From positions 930,001 through 994,000 of the forward strand of contig JAUIRK010001052.1 in the NCBI GenBank assembly GCA_030549495.1: 64,000 nt of DNA, given 5' to 3'. The DNA comes from Nectonema munidae (taxonomy: Eukaryota > Nematomorpha > Nectonematoida > Nectonematidae). Below are positions 48,501 to 60,002 of the stretch, one piece after another. The notes under the pieces were generated by a model that saw nothing but the letters and a program-made list of their open reading frames with translations, made no database searches and was not told the DNA's origin. Each line of letters opens with the position of its first letter. Positions within the stretch are counted from its first letter, which is position 1. The position numbers and the translations under genes are program-made.

Positions 48501-50060
48501 AAGTCTATCTGCATTGATAAAGTGTTGAATTTTTTTCTGAAAAATGATAGAGGCTCCAAATTTTATAATAAAAATTTTGTTGACATTTAAGCTTATGAGA
48601 AATTAGGATTTTTTTTGAAAAAAAATTGTTCTTTTGTAGCATCCAATTTTTTTATTTTCCGCTACGTCACTTGTGTGACTAGAACGAAATTTAGTGGAAA
48701 AGAGAAAGTAAGTAAACAATTTATTTATTGTTTAGTACTTAGCTCTAACAATATGATTAACCAAGCAAATAAAAAAATTAAATTTTGATCACCTAAAAAT
48801 ATGATTAGATAATAGATCTCTGATCAAGATGTACACGTTAGTCTGTTAGCCAAACACTTGCTAAATTACAATCGAGTTATCATTTCATAAAAAAACTTTC
48901 CCATCAGTACAACAGTCGTGTGTGCTCTATCCTTCTTAAGTTCCACAATAAAAGTGCTAAAAGCTCATCTTTTTATCCAAATAAACTTAAAAATTTCCAA
49001 TTTACTCATTTACAATTTAAAAAATTGTAAAAAGTTAAAAAAACAACGAATAATCTAAAAACTATCTCAAAAAATATTCTTCAAATTTTATACCAAAAAT
49101 CATCGTGATTTCATTTCTTGCAATTAGGTTTTGAAAACGTCAGAAATTGCAATAATTAAATAAATTTTTTTATTAATATTATAATTAATCAAAACGAAAA
49201 TTCTATGTATTTATAAAAATTTATATTTCTTTACATTTTAAAGCGCATAACGCCTTTACATCTATAATTTTATTGCTAAAGGCGCTACTTGATTGAAAAT
49301 CGTAACCAAAGATTCTCTTTAAAAATATCCTTCAAATTACAAACAAGTTTTTATATATTAAATCCACCATGCGTATATCATTTCTGTACTCCATTCTGGT
49401 TAATAAGGTCAATTGTATTAGTGATGTATGCTTATTTTTAAAAATTGAAGAGGTTTGATTAATTTTTATAAAAAATATATGTAAAAATCTTTTTACCATC
49501 ACTACGTTAGAATCATTTGTGAACGATCCCTAATAACAAAAGCTAACTATACCTCCCAATTTGGTCTTCAGTGAATAATCTTCCTTTCCCTCTTACTTTC
49601 AATATCAACCCTTTTTCGATAGGCACAAATGGGCGACCACAAAATACTTTGGACTGTTCTTTGAATCCATTCTTGATTATCAATTTATTAAACATCGGCA
49701 AACTGACACTAATTTCTTTATATAATATTTGTTCTAATCAAGGAATAGCACGATTGTTTATGTAAAGAAAATGAGTTTCGTTTTATAGACTTTTCTAAGG
49801 AATGTGACATTATTCGGTATTCAGAATAGACAAATTTTGTACAAAAATTTCCCCTGCTGGCAACAAAACGAAATCTTAAACAAATACCCCATTCTCTAGA
49901 GAAGTAGCAGCGTCATTTACATTATGAAGATTTGAAATGATTGACAAACGAAGCGGCAAAAAAAAGTATTGTTCCATCAAGTCTTTGACAGTTAAAATCA
50001 CAAAGTTACTCATTCAAAAAAGGCAAGAAGTAAATAAAATAAGATCATAGTCGTTTCACG
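48501..50060. other. AT-rich DNA, no gene seen
   Basis: Nothing recognisable. Confidence 0.5.
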
Positions 50061-50067
50061 TGGATGA

Positions 50068-50225
50068 AACACATCGGTCGTAGTAGAAGTGGTGGTGTGC
50101 TTGCAAACTATACATGCTATCATCACTTTGACTCTCTAGTTAAATGTGCAAAGCATAGTAGATGGGCGAAACATGTTCTGGACAGAGTACACGTTGTATA
50201 TTTCCGTGAATTACATAAATCAAAT
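50068..50225 (+). repeat. Dispersed repeat, copy 2 (pair with 47165)
   Basis: See copy 1. The shared blocks include GGTGTGCTTGC, ACATGCTATCAT and GAAACATGTTCTGGACAG. Confidence 0.5.
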
Positions 50226-51485
50226 AAGATTGCTTCATATGTCTGCTCAGGCAAAAATTGCTATACTATATCTGTTTGTATATATACAACAGGATAGGCA
50301 ATAGTAGACTTGAGTTTTTGTCAGGTCAAGTCACAGTTGATAAGTGTTATAAAAGTTGGAAGTATTTCACCAAAGAAATTCAAAATAACATATCATCGTT
50401 TTCTTTTCTTCATTCACAAATGTTGTAAACTTCAAACAAGTAAATTTACTAAATATATATTTTTTTATTACACGTTGCGCGCCATGATTGAAATGTCGAC
50501 AAAGGAAAAATACATATTTATGTAAAATGAACTTAATTTTTTTAATATTGAAAGTTATTGCAATGAACATTAAAAGTGGAAAAACTGATTGAAAGGTTCC
50601 CTATTACTTACAATAACAAACACCAGACAAAATTCTTTCGAGCCTCTAATTAAAACAGGAAGTTGTTAAATTAATCTTATAAACAGCATCAAATATTGGT
50701 ATATAATACTTTCAACATCCAATTAATCTCATTTTAGTTATTTGTATAATTATTCAAATTTTCTAAAAATGAATTAGGTTCAACTCCTAAGGGGAAAAGA
50801 TATCTTAATATTTGATGACACCTATTTGTAAAAGCTTGCTAGAAAACATTGGAAATGCCGTCAAATAAATTATGTAGATGAATGATAATAATAATTAGAG
50901 ATGATTTGATAGTTAAAGAGACTCCTGAAAGCACCAATTGTGGAAATACCATTAGAAATTATGCCTATAAAGTTCGACAAAGTTAAAAAATCACGCTTAA
51001 AGAGTTCTTTAAATAATCATTATTGCTAACATTTTAACGTTTCTGCAGAAGTATTTTATAGATTACCCAAACAAAGTGCTTTAGAACAACAACTTCGTAA
51101 AAGAAAAAAAGATTACAGATAATATTTATAAAAATCCTTTAAGTATTTTCATATACCAGACAAATATATTATCATATTAAAAGAAAGGAGGAAATTTTTG
51201 AAGTCTTTATAATGAAAAAGGTTAGACACTTGATGTATAACCAGCCTACAAATTACATGGGTACGCATTATAATACGTAACGCAAAATTTGAATAAGCCT
51301 CCCTATATAGAGCAAGAATAACACAATGACCCACCCCCTTCTCTCCTTTGCTTTTTCTATTTTTCATCAAAATTTTACTTGGAAAATTTAGTCATGAATT
51401 AAAATTTTATTACCATTCACACTCCCTCTATTTATAACGATGTTAAAGGTTTATCGTGTGTGAATTATGTACGAAATAAATATTG
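50226..51485. other. AT-rich DNA, no gene seen
   Basis: Nothing recognisable. Confidence 0.5.
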
Positions 51486-51489
51486 AAAT

Positions 51490-51660
51490 TGACCAGTTTC
51501 AAGAGTAGTGGAGCGAAGGTGCAGGAGAGCAGATTGCCCGTGTTATAATTAAAGGTATCGTGGGGTGTTTTCACCGAGAAGGCACAATTGCGCCGCTTGT
51601 ATCGAACTATAAAGTAGGCTTGCTACGGGATTGCACCCAGTATTAAACCAACCTTACTCC
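51490..51660 (-). mobile_element. Tigger/pogo transposase fragment, second copy
   Basis: Inverted, this segment matches 12630-12700 almost base for base over about 60 bp (AGTTCGATACAAGCGGCGCA, then AAAACACCCCACGATACC). It therefore derives from the same Tigger family as 11937-13060. Confidence 0.6.
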
Positions 51661-51699
51661 CGCCCAAAAAACAATTTCTCTTCTAACTGGGTTGTCAGA

Positions 51700-51715
51700 A
51701 TATATATATATATAT
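51700..51715. repeat. (TA)n run
   Basis: Eight TA units. Confidence 0.8.
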
Positions 51716-51918
51716 GGAAAAGTTATAATCACATTTGTTTATGAAAGTATCGTTTTAAAATCAGATTTCTGTATAAGGATCGTTCTTAGTCTTAGCATTA
51801 TTAGTCCAGCGCTAGGTGTTAACTAAGATTTTAAGAACCTGTTTGCTTTTATATTTCGGATGGACTCCTGAAGGAAAAGATATATAGTTAATATTGTAAG
51901 AAAAGTTGAAAAATTCAA

Positions 51919-51924
51919 TTTATT
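51919..51924 (-). terminator. Poly(A) signal for the RPL27-like gene
   Basis: TTTATT on +, which is AATAAA on -, about 95 bases after the stop. Confidence 0.45.
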
Positions 51925-52017
51925 AGTCAAAAACATCGTAAATTAAAATCTTAGTTTAGTGAAAAACCATCTTCCTTTTCCCAGTTTATAACTAAAAAAG
52001 AAGAATAAATACATAAA

Positions 52018-52153
52018 TCAAGTTTGGTGATATGTGAAATACTGTTTTTCTAGCTGAAGCTTTGCTTCTGCCAAAGCTCGTCGTTTCAGTGAGGGATCAA
52101 CAATAGCATTTTTGTTTATGCGTGATTTATCAAAAGGAATATCAATGGCATAT
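52018..52153 (-). CDS. RPL27 exon 3 (last)
   Basis: Encodes [20 protein letters not shown] and [20 protein letters not shown], then YHQT and TGA. The conserved eL27 C-terminus is missing. Confidence 0.85.
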
Positions 52154-55149
52154 CTAAAAAAAATCTAAGTTGAACAATAAACTAAAAATATAAAAATGGC
52201 AAACCTTGTGGGAAGAAGATGGTTGTAATTAATCGCTTTAACAAATGGTTTCACTCTGATACGTTTGGCTGTTTTCTTTTTACCCATTTTTTTAGTGATT
52301 TTTCTTGGATATCTACTTATTCCAACTACCAGGGCATGTGAATACGCCCTATCTTGTGTTGCTTCTTCATAAGTCTATCATAAAAACAAAGATAACTTTA
52401 AATAAATTTTTAAAAGGTAACAAATCATTTAAAAAGAATTAGAGCAGCTCAAAGGGTAACACCTTTTTATGATTTATATAAATTATAAATTTTATTTTAA
52501 AACAATATGTATTTCAGAACCTTTACAATGAACTCGCTTATTGCGATAAAGAAAAACTGAAAAGACAGCTATAAAAACACTGTTTATTCACTTGTTCTGG
52601 GGCCCAACGTTTAGCAGATTTCATCATTGCAGGCCAATTTGTCTTTGATATAAAAATCTTGGACAAATTTTGAGTTATTAGAAAATCTCTTTATTGTACT
52701 AATAAGATTTTTATATTTACTATAGTACTACAATTCTTTAGTTTAAAAAAACTAAACGGTTGCTTGGCAGTTTTGAAACTGAAAAAAATCATTGGGATAT
52801 ATTCGGAAAAAATCTGAATGTAAGGAATATTTAACAAATTTTGAAAAAATATCTTTACTCAAATTCTTCGAATTATTAAAGCTAACTTTACTATAAAATA
52901 ATTGACTTTTTATTGAAAAAGTTTCTTAATTAAAAAATTTAACAAAAAAAGAAGTCAAAATCGATTTTATTTTCTTGTAATTGCAGAAAAAATTGACTTT
53001 TGCTCTCTCCGGTCATTTACTGTTGGAATTATCACCGTGTTTTGTTTTGTGCGAACTACGGGAGACAGTACACTAGAGTCGGCACAAAATCTCGATGGAA
53101 ATTCACTGCTTGTACAGCAGCTCCTACCTGGGTGAAAATAAGTACATTACAGTTGATGGTTGTGTCATAAGGCTATCTGGCAATCAGTCTTCGAGAAATT
53201 CAGTTCAAGTGAAGTACCCCGTGATGATGAATATAAAGATAGCTCTCTCCACATCTGATGCTGCATTGGGTTTGCAAAGTTGAGATTTCTGCAGGCGCAG
53301 AATAATGCTATCTTTGAGAAAACTAAAAGGGTTACCTTCTATTTTAATTTTTTAATAAAAAGGTCTGCTTATGTGAATATTTAATTTCTACCAGAGGGGA
53401 TTGAGGGATGAGTTCACATACCGATTTCCCCGAAGTTCTCTCTAAAACGATTCCACGTAATTGAAATTTTCTAAATATCATAAAAAAAATTTCGCAATAT
53501 ATTTTTATATAATATAAGGATAAGCCTGTTTGTCTTTCGCTTCGCTCGAGAAGTAAGATTCTAGGTCCAGTTAAAGATATTTGGTACTGTGATTGTAGGT
53601 CCTAATAAAGATCATTGATATCCCTAATATTCATTAAATCATCCGCAAAGATCATTAGTACCAATAAAGATCATTGGAACCCCTAATAATATATTAGTAT
53701 TATTACAGTATTTCACATATAAATAAACTTGATATATTACTACATAAACTAGTATTTTAGTTATTATAACACTATTTTAATAATATAAATTTGATCTATT
53801 ATAAAATTGGAAAAAAATTTATCCCTTAATCTCTTGTTATTTTCTAGGACCGCGTTCTTAAAACTATGTTCCATGGAACACTGGTTTTCCACAGGTTTAT
53901 AGATTTTCAGCGAAAACCAGGAATATTAAAATCAGGAATGCCATTCTTTGGTTACTTGCTACAATGCTTGGTTTTTAGGTTTCTCCTGTTTTAATCTCGG
54001 TTTTTTCATTAAGCATTTAGGTACTTTCCTGTTATCGCCCCACCCCCCCCCCCCAAAATGTTATAAAACATGTATTAAAGTACACAAATGTAAAAATTAA
54101 TCAAAAAATGGATTATTAGGTTAAAACAATACAAAAATATTTATCGTGGTAGAAGAGCGATGGGTGGTGGGGCGATAACAGGAAAGTACCAGCATTTAAA
54201 AAGATTTGTCAAATATTTAAAATTTCTTTACTTTTTTAATGCGTAAAATTTGCGTTTTTTACCAAACTTTTAAGTTTAAACAATAAGGGATTCAAGAGAG
54301 TTTAACGGGAGAACTTATAGTGTAAAAAATCTTTATATATGCACACCAGATTCTTTGGTTTCAATTATTATCCTACTTTTTCTTAGAAAATAAAACCTTT
54401 AAAAAATAACGTGTTTTATGATGAAAATTAAAAATACCAGAATATGATATATGCTATATGAAATTAGATGGTTTATAAATCGTTCCAAGTATTTAAATTA
54501 ATCTAAATTGATAAAAATACTAACTCATTCTGTTGAGTTATTTTTCTGAAATCAACATTACTCATGTTGTGCATGTTAAAGAAAATATCATTTAAAGGCA
54601 AATTTATTTATCATCAACCTTTATATTACAGAGAAAACTTTTGAGCTAGGAGGAAAAAGTATATTATATAGTTATCTCATATAAAAAATATTTACACGGC
54701 TGAATAATTTGCGACCCCCTTCTTCAAAATAACATTAGTGTTTAATTAATTATGGCTGAAATACAGATTAATTGAGATTATTTATAAGAACTTCCCGTTA
54801 AAATAAATGTAATATTGAAAATCAACTCATAAGCGAAACAAATCTTTTAGAACAACGTAATAAAGACATTGAATGGAGTGGAGAGGACAAGAGACAAAGG
54901 CTATATGATATTTTATACAAATTATATAAAAAACGACTCTTAAAATACCTTCAAAAGTAAAATTATTGTAATAATAAAAGCATTGGTGAAACATCGGTAA
55001 ATAATAAAATAAACAAAAATCTTAAGCTGTTTCAAGCAAAATTTATAAAAGCAAAATAAAATTAATACTTTAATAACAATTCCTTTCTTCCCAGCGTATT
55101 TTCCAGAGAGAATAATTACTATTTTATTAGCTTTAAAAATCTTCGTCAT
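52018..55149 (-). CDS. RPL27: Ribosomal protein eL27 (RPL27), divergent, short C-terminus
   Basis: eL27 is a large-subunit ribosomal protein with an N-terminal KOW fold. Exons on -: 55149-55069, 52374-52205 and 52153-52018, with GT-AG introns of 2694 and 51 bp and matching phases. The product is 128 residues (family about 135). Exon 1 gives [20 protein letters not shown], matching the family MGK-GKVVLVLSGRYAGRK block. Exon 2 gives [20 protein letters not shown], then KKMGKKK and [16 protein letters not shown]. Exon 3 starts YAIDIPFDK and ends [14 protein letters not shown] before TGA. The usual tail with GKNKWFFQKLRF is absent and not seen downstream. Introns rule out a processed pseudogene. 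It may be a diverging paralogue or a gene losing its end. GTTGATAG just before the ATG could be the acceptor of a 5' UTR intron. Confidence 0.88.
52205..52374 (-). CDS. RPL27 exon 2
   Basis: Encodes [20 protein letters not shown], then [20 protein letters not shown] and [17 protein letters not shown]. This is the best conserved part. Confidence 0.92.
53095..53283 (+). other. Unidentified coding-like frame in RPL27 intron
   Basis: The frame reads [20 protein letters not shown], then [20 protein letters not shown] and [14 protein letters not shown], in a GC-richer patch (53030-53290). I do not recognise it. A transposon remnant is likelier than a nested gene. Confidence 0.25.
54020..54190. mobile_element. 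MITE with perfect 25-bp TIRs and perfect 8-bp target duplication
   Basis: 171 bp. The left end is GGTACTTTCCTGTTATCGCC plus CCACC (54020-54044), and 54166-54190 is its exact inverted copy. AGCATTTA is duplicated at 54012-54019 and 54191-54198. The 8-bp duplication fits hAT or P-type elements. Perfect ends and duplication mark a recent insertion. A poly-C tract follows the left end. Confidence 0.9.
55069..55149 (-). CDS. RPL27 exon 1
   Basis: 27 codons, [20 protein letters not shown] then KKGIVIK. The donor is GTATTA. The ATG lies just inside a possible acceptor. Confidence 0.85.
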
Positions 55150-56205
55150 TCCTATCAACAAAATTATATAAAATAAATAATAATTCAACAAAAATATTTT
55201 TTTAAAAAACAAGAAGAAAAATCTCAGTATAAGTATTTCGTTCATTAAGTTCGACATTAGCATGGCAATTCATCATCGAATTATTAACTAATATATAAAA
55301 TAAATTGTAAATATACTTAATTCGTTGTATGCAGTTATAAACAAAGCTTCATTTTATGATGTTATTGCTTAAAACGAAGACAAAATTTTTTTTTAATTAA
55401 AATTTCTACATTTTATATTCATGTCGCTAGGTGCATTTTTTGATACTATTTTAAGAGTAGTTGACTCTCGTGTCAAAACCTTCAATCAAATGTACATTTT
55501 TCTCAACAAAATTTTTATATTATGATATCTATAACTTATATCTTATTAGTGTTTATATTAGATTAACTCTTGAAATGTTATAATCATATATATATATTGA
55601 AAAAAATAACACTTATATATACATATATACATATTACGTTTAAAAATCTTATCCAAAAATTTTATTCAAATGTTAAATAAAATATATATTTTTACACTAA
55701 ATCAATAATTTATTTTCCCAACTTTTACTATAAAAGTTCGAAAAAATATGAAAGTATTAATCAAATTTGTGGTTTCCGCATGAAAATTGTATCTAAGAAA
55801 TATATACAATTTAATACACAATATTTTTCATCTAATTACCAACTCATAGTTATATAGCTATAGCTCATATCTCCTATAACCAGGACCATAGCCAGCGAGG
55901 GCAGAAGGGGACTAAGCCCCTCCCCCCCTAACTCAGATTCAGAGCCCCCCCATCCAACCTAATATATTTCATTTTTTCAACGGCAAACCCAAAACATTTT
56001 CTTTTGGATGTGTTTTCATTCACCATTTCATTTCGATAAACGAAACCACAACATTAGACATCGGTTTCCAGCAGTCAACTAACACTATATTTTATGCTGA
56101 CACACATCTGTTTTGGAGCTAATATTATATTAAAACCTCTATACAATATCGTAGATCTTTTTTCATATTTTAAGTTTTTGCATGCCATATTGGATATTGG
56201 TAAGC
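55150..56205. other. AT-rich DNA upstream of RPL27
   Basis: Presumed promoter side of RPL27, but no element can be defended. 55880-55960 has a transposon-end-like block (ATAGCCAGCGAGGGCAGAAG, then a C-rich tract). Confidence 0.45.
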
Positions 56206-56210
56206 GGCTA

Positions 56211-56456
56211 TTATGCAGCACTCGATATTTGCAGCACTCTTGGCAAGTGCGCCTCTCTCTCAATCGCATAAATCTCTTGTGCTATCTTTTCTCTATTTAC
56301 ATTTTCTCTTACATGAAGTGTTGCAAATGACTCAGTTCTGCAAATGTCATGGAACCATATGTGTCTGTTGTATCTATGTAACATAATCCTCTTTTTCATA
56401 TGAGTCAATTCGCAAAGCTGTAATAGAAGACAAGGACTTTCCCTTTCACCCATCAT
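56211..56456 (-). other. Unidentified coding-like frame
   Basis: The minus frame includes MKKRIMLHRYNRHIWFHDIC and NVNREKIAQEIYAIEREAHL. Its charge pattern is protein-like, but no family is recognised. It may be part of an old mobile element. Confidence 0.25.
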
Positions 56457-56586
56457 AAATTATCATTTTTTATTTTTAGTCTTCAACTTTGCATCTGATT
56501 TTATTGAGTAAGATCATTTCATAAATATAGTGTTAAAAGCAGTGATATATCTAGGTCTACATACACACATACAAACGCATACACAC

Positions 56587-57452
56587 CAGAGGTCGATGGG
56601 GACACATTTTTTAAAGTTTTTGTTATTTTTCCCAAAAAAAATCAGTTCTACTTTTTCTGGATTTAAAGAACTTCTTTTGGAACTCACAAAATTTGAGCCG
56701 CAACTGAATAATCTTTCCGATATAGAATTGCTAGCAGGTATATTCATATATTTTCTTGCTAAACAACTCAATGTAGGCAAGCACTCCTATTCTTTTTCCA
56801 CCAAAATAATACGTCATCATCCTTTTCAGCATCACTTAACTTTTTAAACGAACTCATTTCATAACTTAACTTTGAGCTATCATCAAATTCATTTGTAGAA
56901 TGTTTTAGTTTTAACTTACTTTGTTGGAGATAAATTGTTATCGTTTGACACGTTTTCTTCTGAGTTTTTTTCATCAGAATTTTTTGAAAGATTTTGGTTA
57001 TATTTTTTTGTATTTCTTCTTTGACACAAGAAAAAATACCAAAATGTTTCAAATGAACTCCCTTCAGTCTCGGGTCAAGGTAATTTGAAACTTTATTTTA
57101 AAAAAAAGTGCACCTATAGTATGGAAACCTTTTTTACTATAAAATTGCATACAGATATGCCTTGTCTATTAGTATGGCATTCATGCCATTAGACTATTTA
57201 TTCTTCAATTTACAAAAGCTCAAGATGATACTGTAGAAACCAGTTTAGGACGAAATTTGGAATTCACGATTATAATTTCTGTGCAGCCCTTTTTTATTTA
57301 GTTTGTTTTCGCTTATTAGAAATTAAAATAGTCTTAGTAAAGCAGGTTTTACTAAAGTCTTTATATTATTTTTATGTGAGTCTTTACCCCGAAATCGGGG
57401 TAAAATTCTTCCCCGAGGGAACGGGGAAATTCGGGGTCCCCGAAGACCTCTG
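56587..57452 (-). mobile_element. Internally deleted hAT transposon inside a CA repeat
   Basis: The left end is CAGAGGTCGATGGGGAC and the right end inverted is CAGAGGTCTTCGGGGAC. ATACACAC is duplicated on both sides (56579-56586 and 57453-57460). On -, 57052-56600 keeps the hAT C-terminal region, LSCLARKYMNIPASNSISER then LFSCGSNFVSSKRSSLNPEK, the ZBED-type dimerisation domain. The 866-bp length means the catalytic part is deleted. The flanks are a CA-type microsatellite. Confidence 0.82.
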
Positions 57453-57530
57453 ATACACACACGCACACACACATACAAAAATAAATAAATACATACACAC
57501 AAACACATACAAGAACACACATGCAGGATC
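57453..57530. repeat. CA-rich microsatellite (split by hAT)
   Basis: ACACACGCACACACACATAC-type sequence. Its continuation lies at 56560-56586 on the other side of the hAT. Confidence 0.75.
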
Positions 57531-57589
57531 ACAAAGCGCATATATATATAATATGATTTAAATAGCAAATTAAATAATTTTAGTTTTTT

Positions 57590-58268
57590 ATGGATAAGTT
57601 TGTCATAAGAAAGAAAACTGGGAACAACAGTGCAAGCTCTAGTGATGTTGATCCCCCATTTACCAAAAAAATTCGAAAAGTATTGGACGAAAAAGTGTGT
57701 ATTGAAGATGATGTCGATAAGGGTGATATTTTTTATTTGAACAAAAACAGCAGATCTTGTCCAATTATAAAATTTCCCAAAAATTCTGATTCTAGTTCAT
57801 TTCAGAAAAATTGTTACAGTTCATAGGCTTGGCTCGAATACTCAGTCAAAAAAGACGCTGTTTTTTGTTTTCCTTGTAGGGTTTTTGCTAAAATTATTCA
57901 GAGAGATATAGTTTTCACATTTAGTGGGTTTTCTAACTGGAAAAAGCCAACGAACGAAATAAGGGGTTTCTCATACACCAAGTATCCTCTTCCCACCTTA
58001 GCTCAATGGCAGCCTGGCCAGAAAAAAAATTCCGTCCGAGAGTGACACTTCCGTTTCGACTCTCATTCACAAAAATTTAATAGAGAAAAATAAGTATTAT
58101 TTGAAGTCGATAGTTGATGTGATTAAACTTTTGGTGAGTAATCAATTGGCTTTTAGAGGAACATTCAATGAGGATATCTCTAAAGAAGAAGGTCTGTTCA
58201 ACAATCTATTTGAATACACTATTGAGAAAGATAATAATTTGAAAGAAATTATTAATTCTCATGTTCTG
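57590..58268 (+). mobile_element. hAT relic of the TTF-zinc-finger (ZMYM1-like) type
   Basis: The + strand reads MDKFVIRKKTGNNSASSSDV and then EYSVKKDAVFCFPCRVFAK (TTF zinc-finger region, near 57830-57890). It continues with LAQWQPGQKKNSVRE near 58020 and KSIVDVIKLLVSNQLAFRGT with EEGLFNNLFEYTIEKDNNLK (58101-58250). There is an in-frame stop and at least one frame change, and the catalytic half is missing. A SINE begins where the transposase stops, so the SINE may have inserted into it. Confidence 0.7.
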
Positions 58269-58394
58269 CAGTTCGATCCCCAAGGCTCCAAACTCTTAAA
58301 AACAAATTCACAAAAACTGTGACTAACCATCTTAACCACAATGCGAGGATATAGCCTTACGGCTAAAAGTGCTTTTATGTATGCCAACCAATCT
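58269..58394 (+). repeat. tRNA-derived SINE, copy 2 (5'-truncated)
   Basis: Begins in the B-box (GTTCGATCCCCAAGGCTCCA) and runs to GCCAACCAATC. It abuts the ZMYM1-like hAT relic. Confidence 0.7.
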
Positions 58395-58510
58395 ACGAAC
58401 CTATAAAATTAGCTATATATATAAGAAAATATTATTCTATATAGCTATTTTAAGTTTTTTTTGTATATAAATACTATTTAAATTTATTCTTATTTAACAA
58501 ATAAAAAATC

Positions 58511-58688
58511 TGAGCTTCAATAATTTTTAGTGTCTACCTCTCAGCTTAACCTTTGAAGTTCAGGCGTTCAATCCCAAATGCTCCCGACTATTAAAAACAA
58601 AATTACAAAATCTGTGATTAACCATCTAAAGCATAATGCGAGCATATAGTCTTACAGGAGAAATAGCCTTGATATCCAACCCCTCAAA
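58511..58688 (+). repeat. tRNA-derived SINE, copy 3
   Basis: Starts TGAGCTTCAATAATTTTTAG, then CTCTCAGCTTAACC, a decayed B-box GCGTTCAATCCC and CTGTGATTAACCATCTAAAG. More mutated than copy 4. Confidence 0.7.
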
Positions 58689-60002
58689 TAAAAAATCAAG
58701 TTATTGTTTTAAATTATTTTTGATTTCAAATTAATAATTAATATTAATTTTATGCTGAGAATAAATCGTCTATTTATATTTAACTTATTATGTGAATATT
58801 TAAATTTGTTTCCATCTATTTGGGTGTATTTGGGTATTTTTTGGTGTATTTGTGTAAAACGCTTCACTCAAATTTTGCTCTGTATTTCATTTGATTTATC
58901 GGCGATAAGGCTAAAATCCCTCTCTCTCTCCGACCTCCTTATTATTAATCTCCATGAAATTTTCAAGCCGAACCCTACTCTTTCTCCCATTTGCTATTTA
59001 GATAATTTTTTTCTTCTTTAATAATTATTCTGAAATCTACATCTATTTGTTCATAAGAGTTATCCTTTTCGTCTTCTAGACATCGAGATTGCAGAGAATA
59101 TTCACAAACACCATTTACTGCAATTGTTCCCAATCATTAAACTCATAATACTGTCAATTAATCTATTCACTTGAAGTATGCTTTTTTGTGCTTGCTCTAC
59201 TATAGAACAATTTGTACCTTTCAGCAATTTCCTTTGGGTTATTTTGTTTCAATATAGTTTCAATAAACATCAAGTGCAAATTTTATCCTTATCATTAAAT
59301 CTGTTAATTATATTAGTTTTCAGATATAATTCGAACAAATTTTTTAATTTAATTTTCATTTTTTCGAATTTCTTCTTTAAATTCGTTGGTCCATGTTTGG
59401 GTAACCTTCGTTATTTAGCGCTAGTGTTATGCCAAATTCAAACAAATTGTTTATGGGAGATGCCTTAGCATGCAGGGTTTTTGTTTTAATGGTTTTGCTA
59501 GTGGGAGTATTCTCAAATTAAAATATTGTTAAAGAAAATTAAAAAACCTTAAAAACTTTATATGAATATTGTGCGAATTGAAAAATGCATAGCTAAATAT
59601 TTTTGGATTTAGAAACTAGTTAAAATTTTTTGAAAAAATAAATATAACTAATTAAATTTCTTTCGTAATATTTATATAAAATCACACATATAAATTTTTT
59701 TCTAAGTTATATATATATAATAGAATTTTTAGCTGCGGGCCAATTTCTTTCTTTGGAGGATACAATTAGGCTAGTCGAGGGGGCGAGACACATTTACCAT
59801 TAATTTTAAGAAAATGCTCGGTTAGTATGATGTGTGTTATCGGTTTTTTAATGGATATTAACGAGTTTTGACAATAATTTAATAGACGAATGCCCATTTA
59901 TGCCACTAATTAACTAGCGCGTGAATTAGTCTAATTCACTCACTTGGCTAAAAAAAGTGAAGTTACTAATATTTTTAATAAACATTTTTTACACTATTAA
60001 CC
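58689..60002. other. AT-rich DNA, no gene seen
   Basis: No gene is recognisable. 59735-59800 is a GC-richer scrap of unknown origin. I looked for further PFAS exons here and saw none. Confidence 0.5.

Larger units (their letters stand above)
52375..55068 (-). other. RPL27 intron 1 (2.7 kb)
   Basis: Contains a perfect-ended MITE (54020-54190) and an unidentified + frame (53095-53283). It also holds a scrap with the palindrome TGTTCCATGGAACA near 53870. The rest is AT-rich. Confidence 0.8.

Noticed and set aside
54940-55263. 107-codon - frame as a single-exon protein
   Set aside because: Only the [14 protein letters not shown] to GIVIK part is real (RPL27 exon 1). The rest is intron and upstream read-through.
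57380-57450. CCCCGAAATCGGGG palindromic block as an independent element
   Set aside because: It is the subterminal part of the right end of the hAT at 56587-57452.
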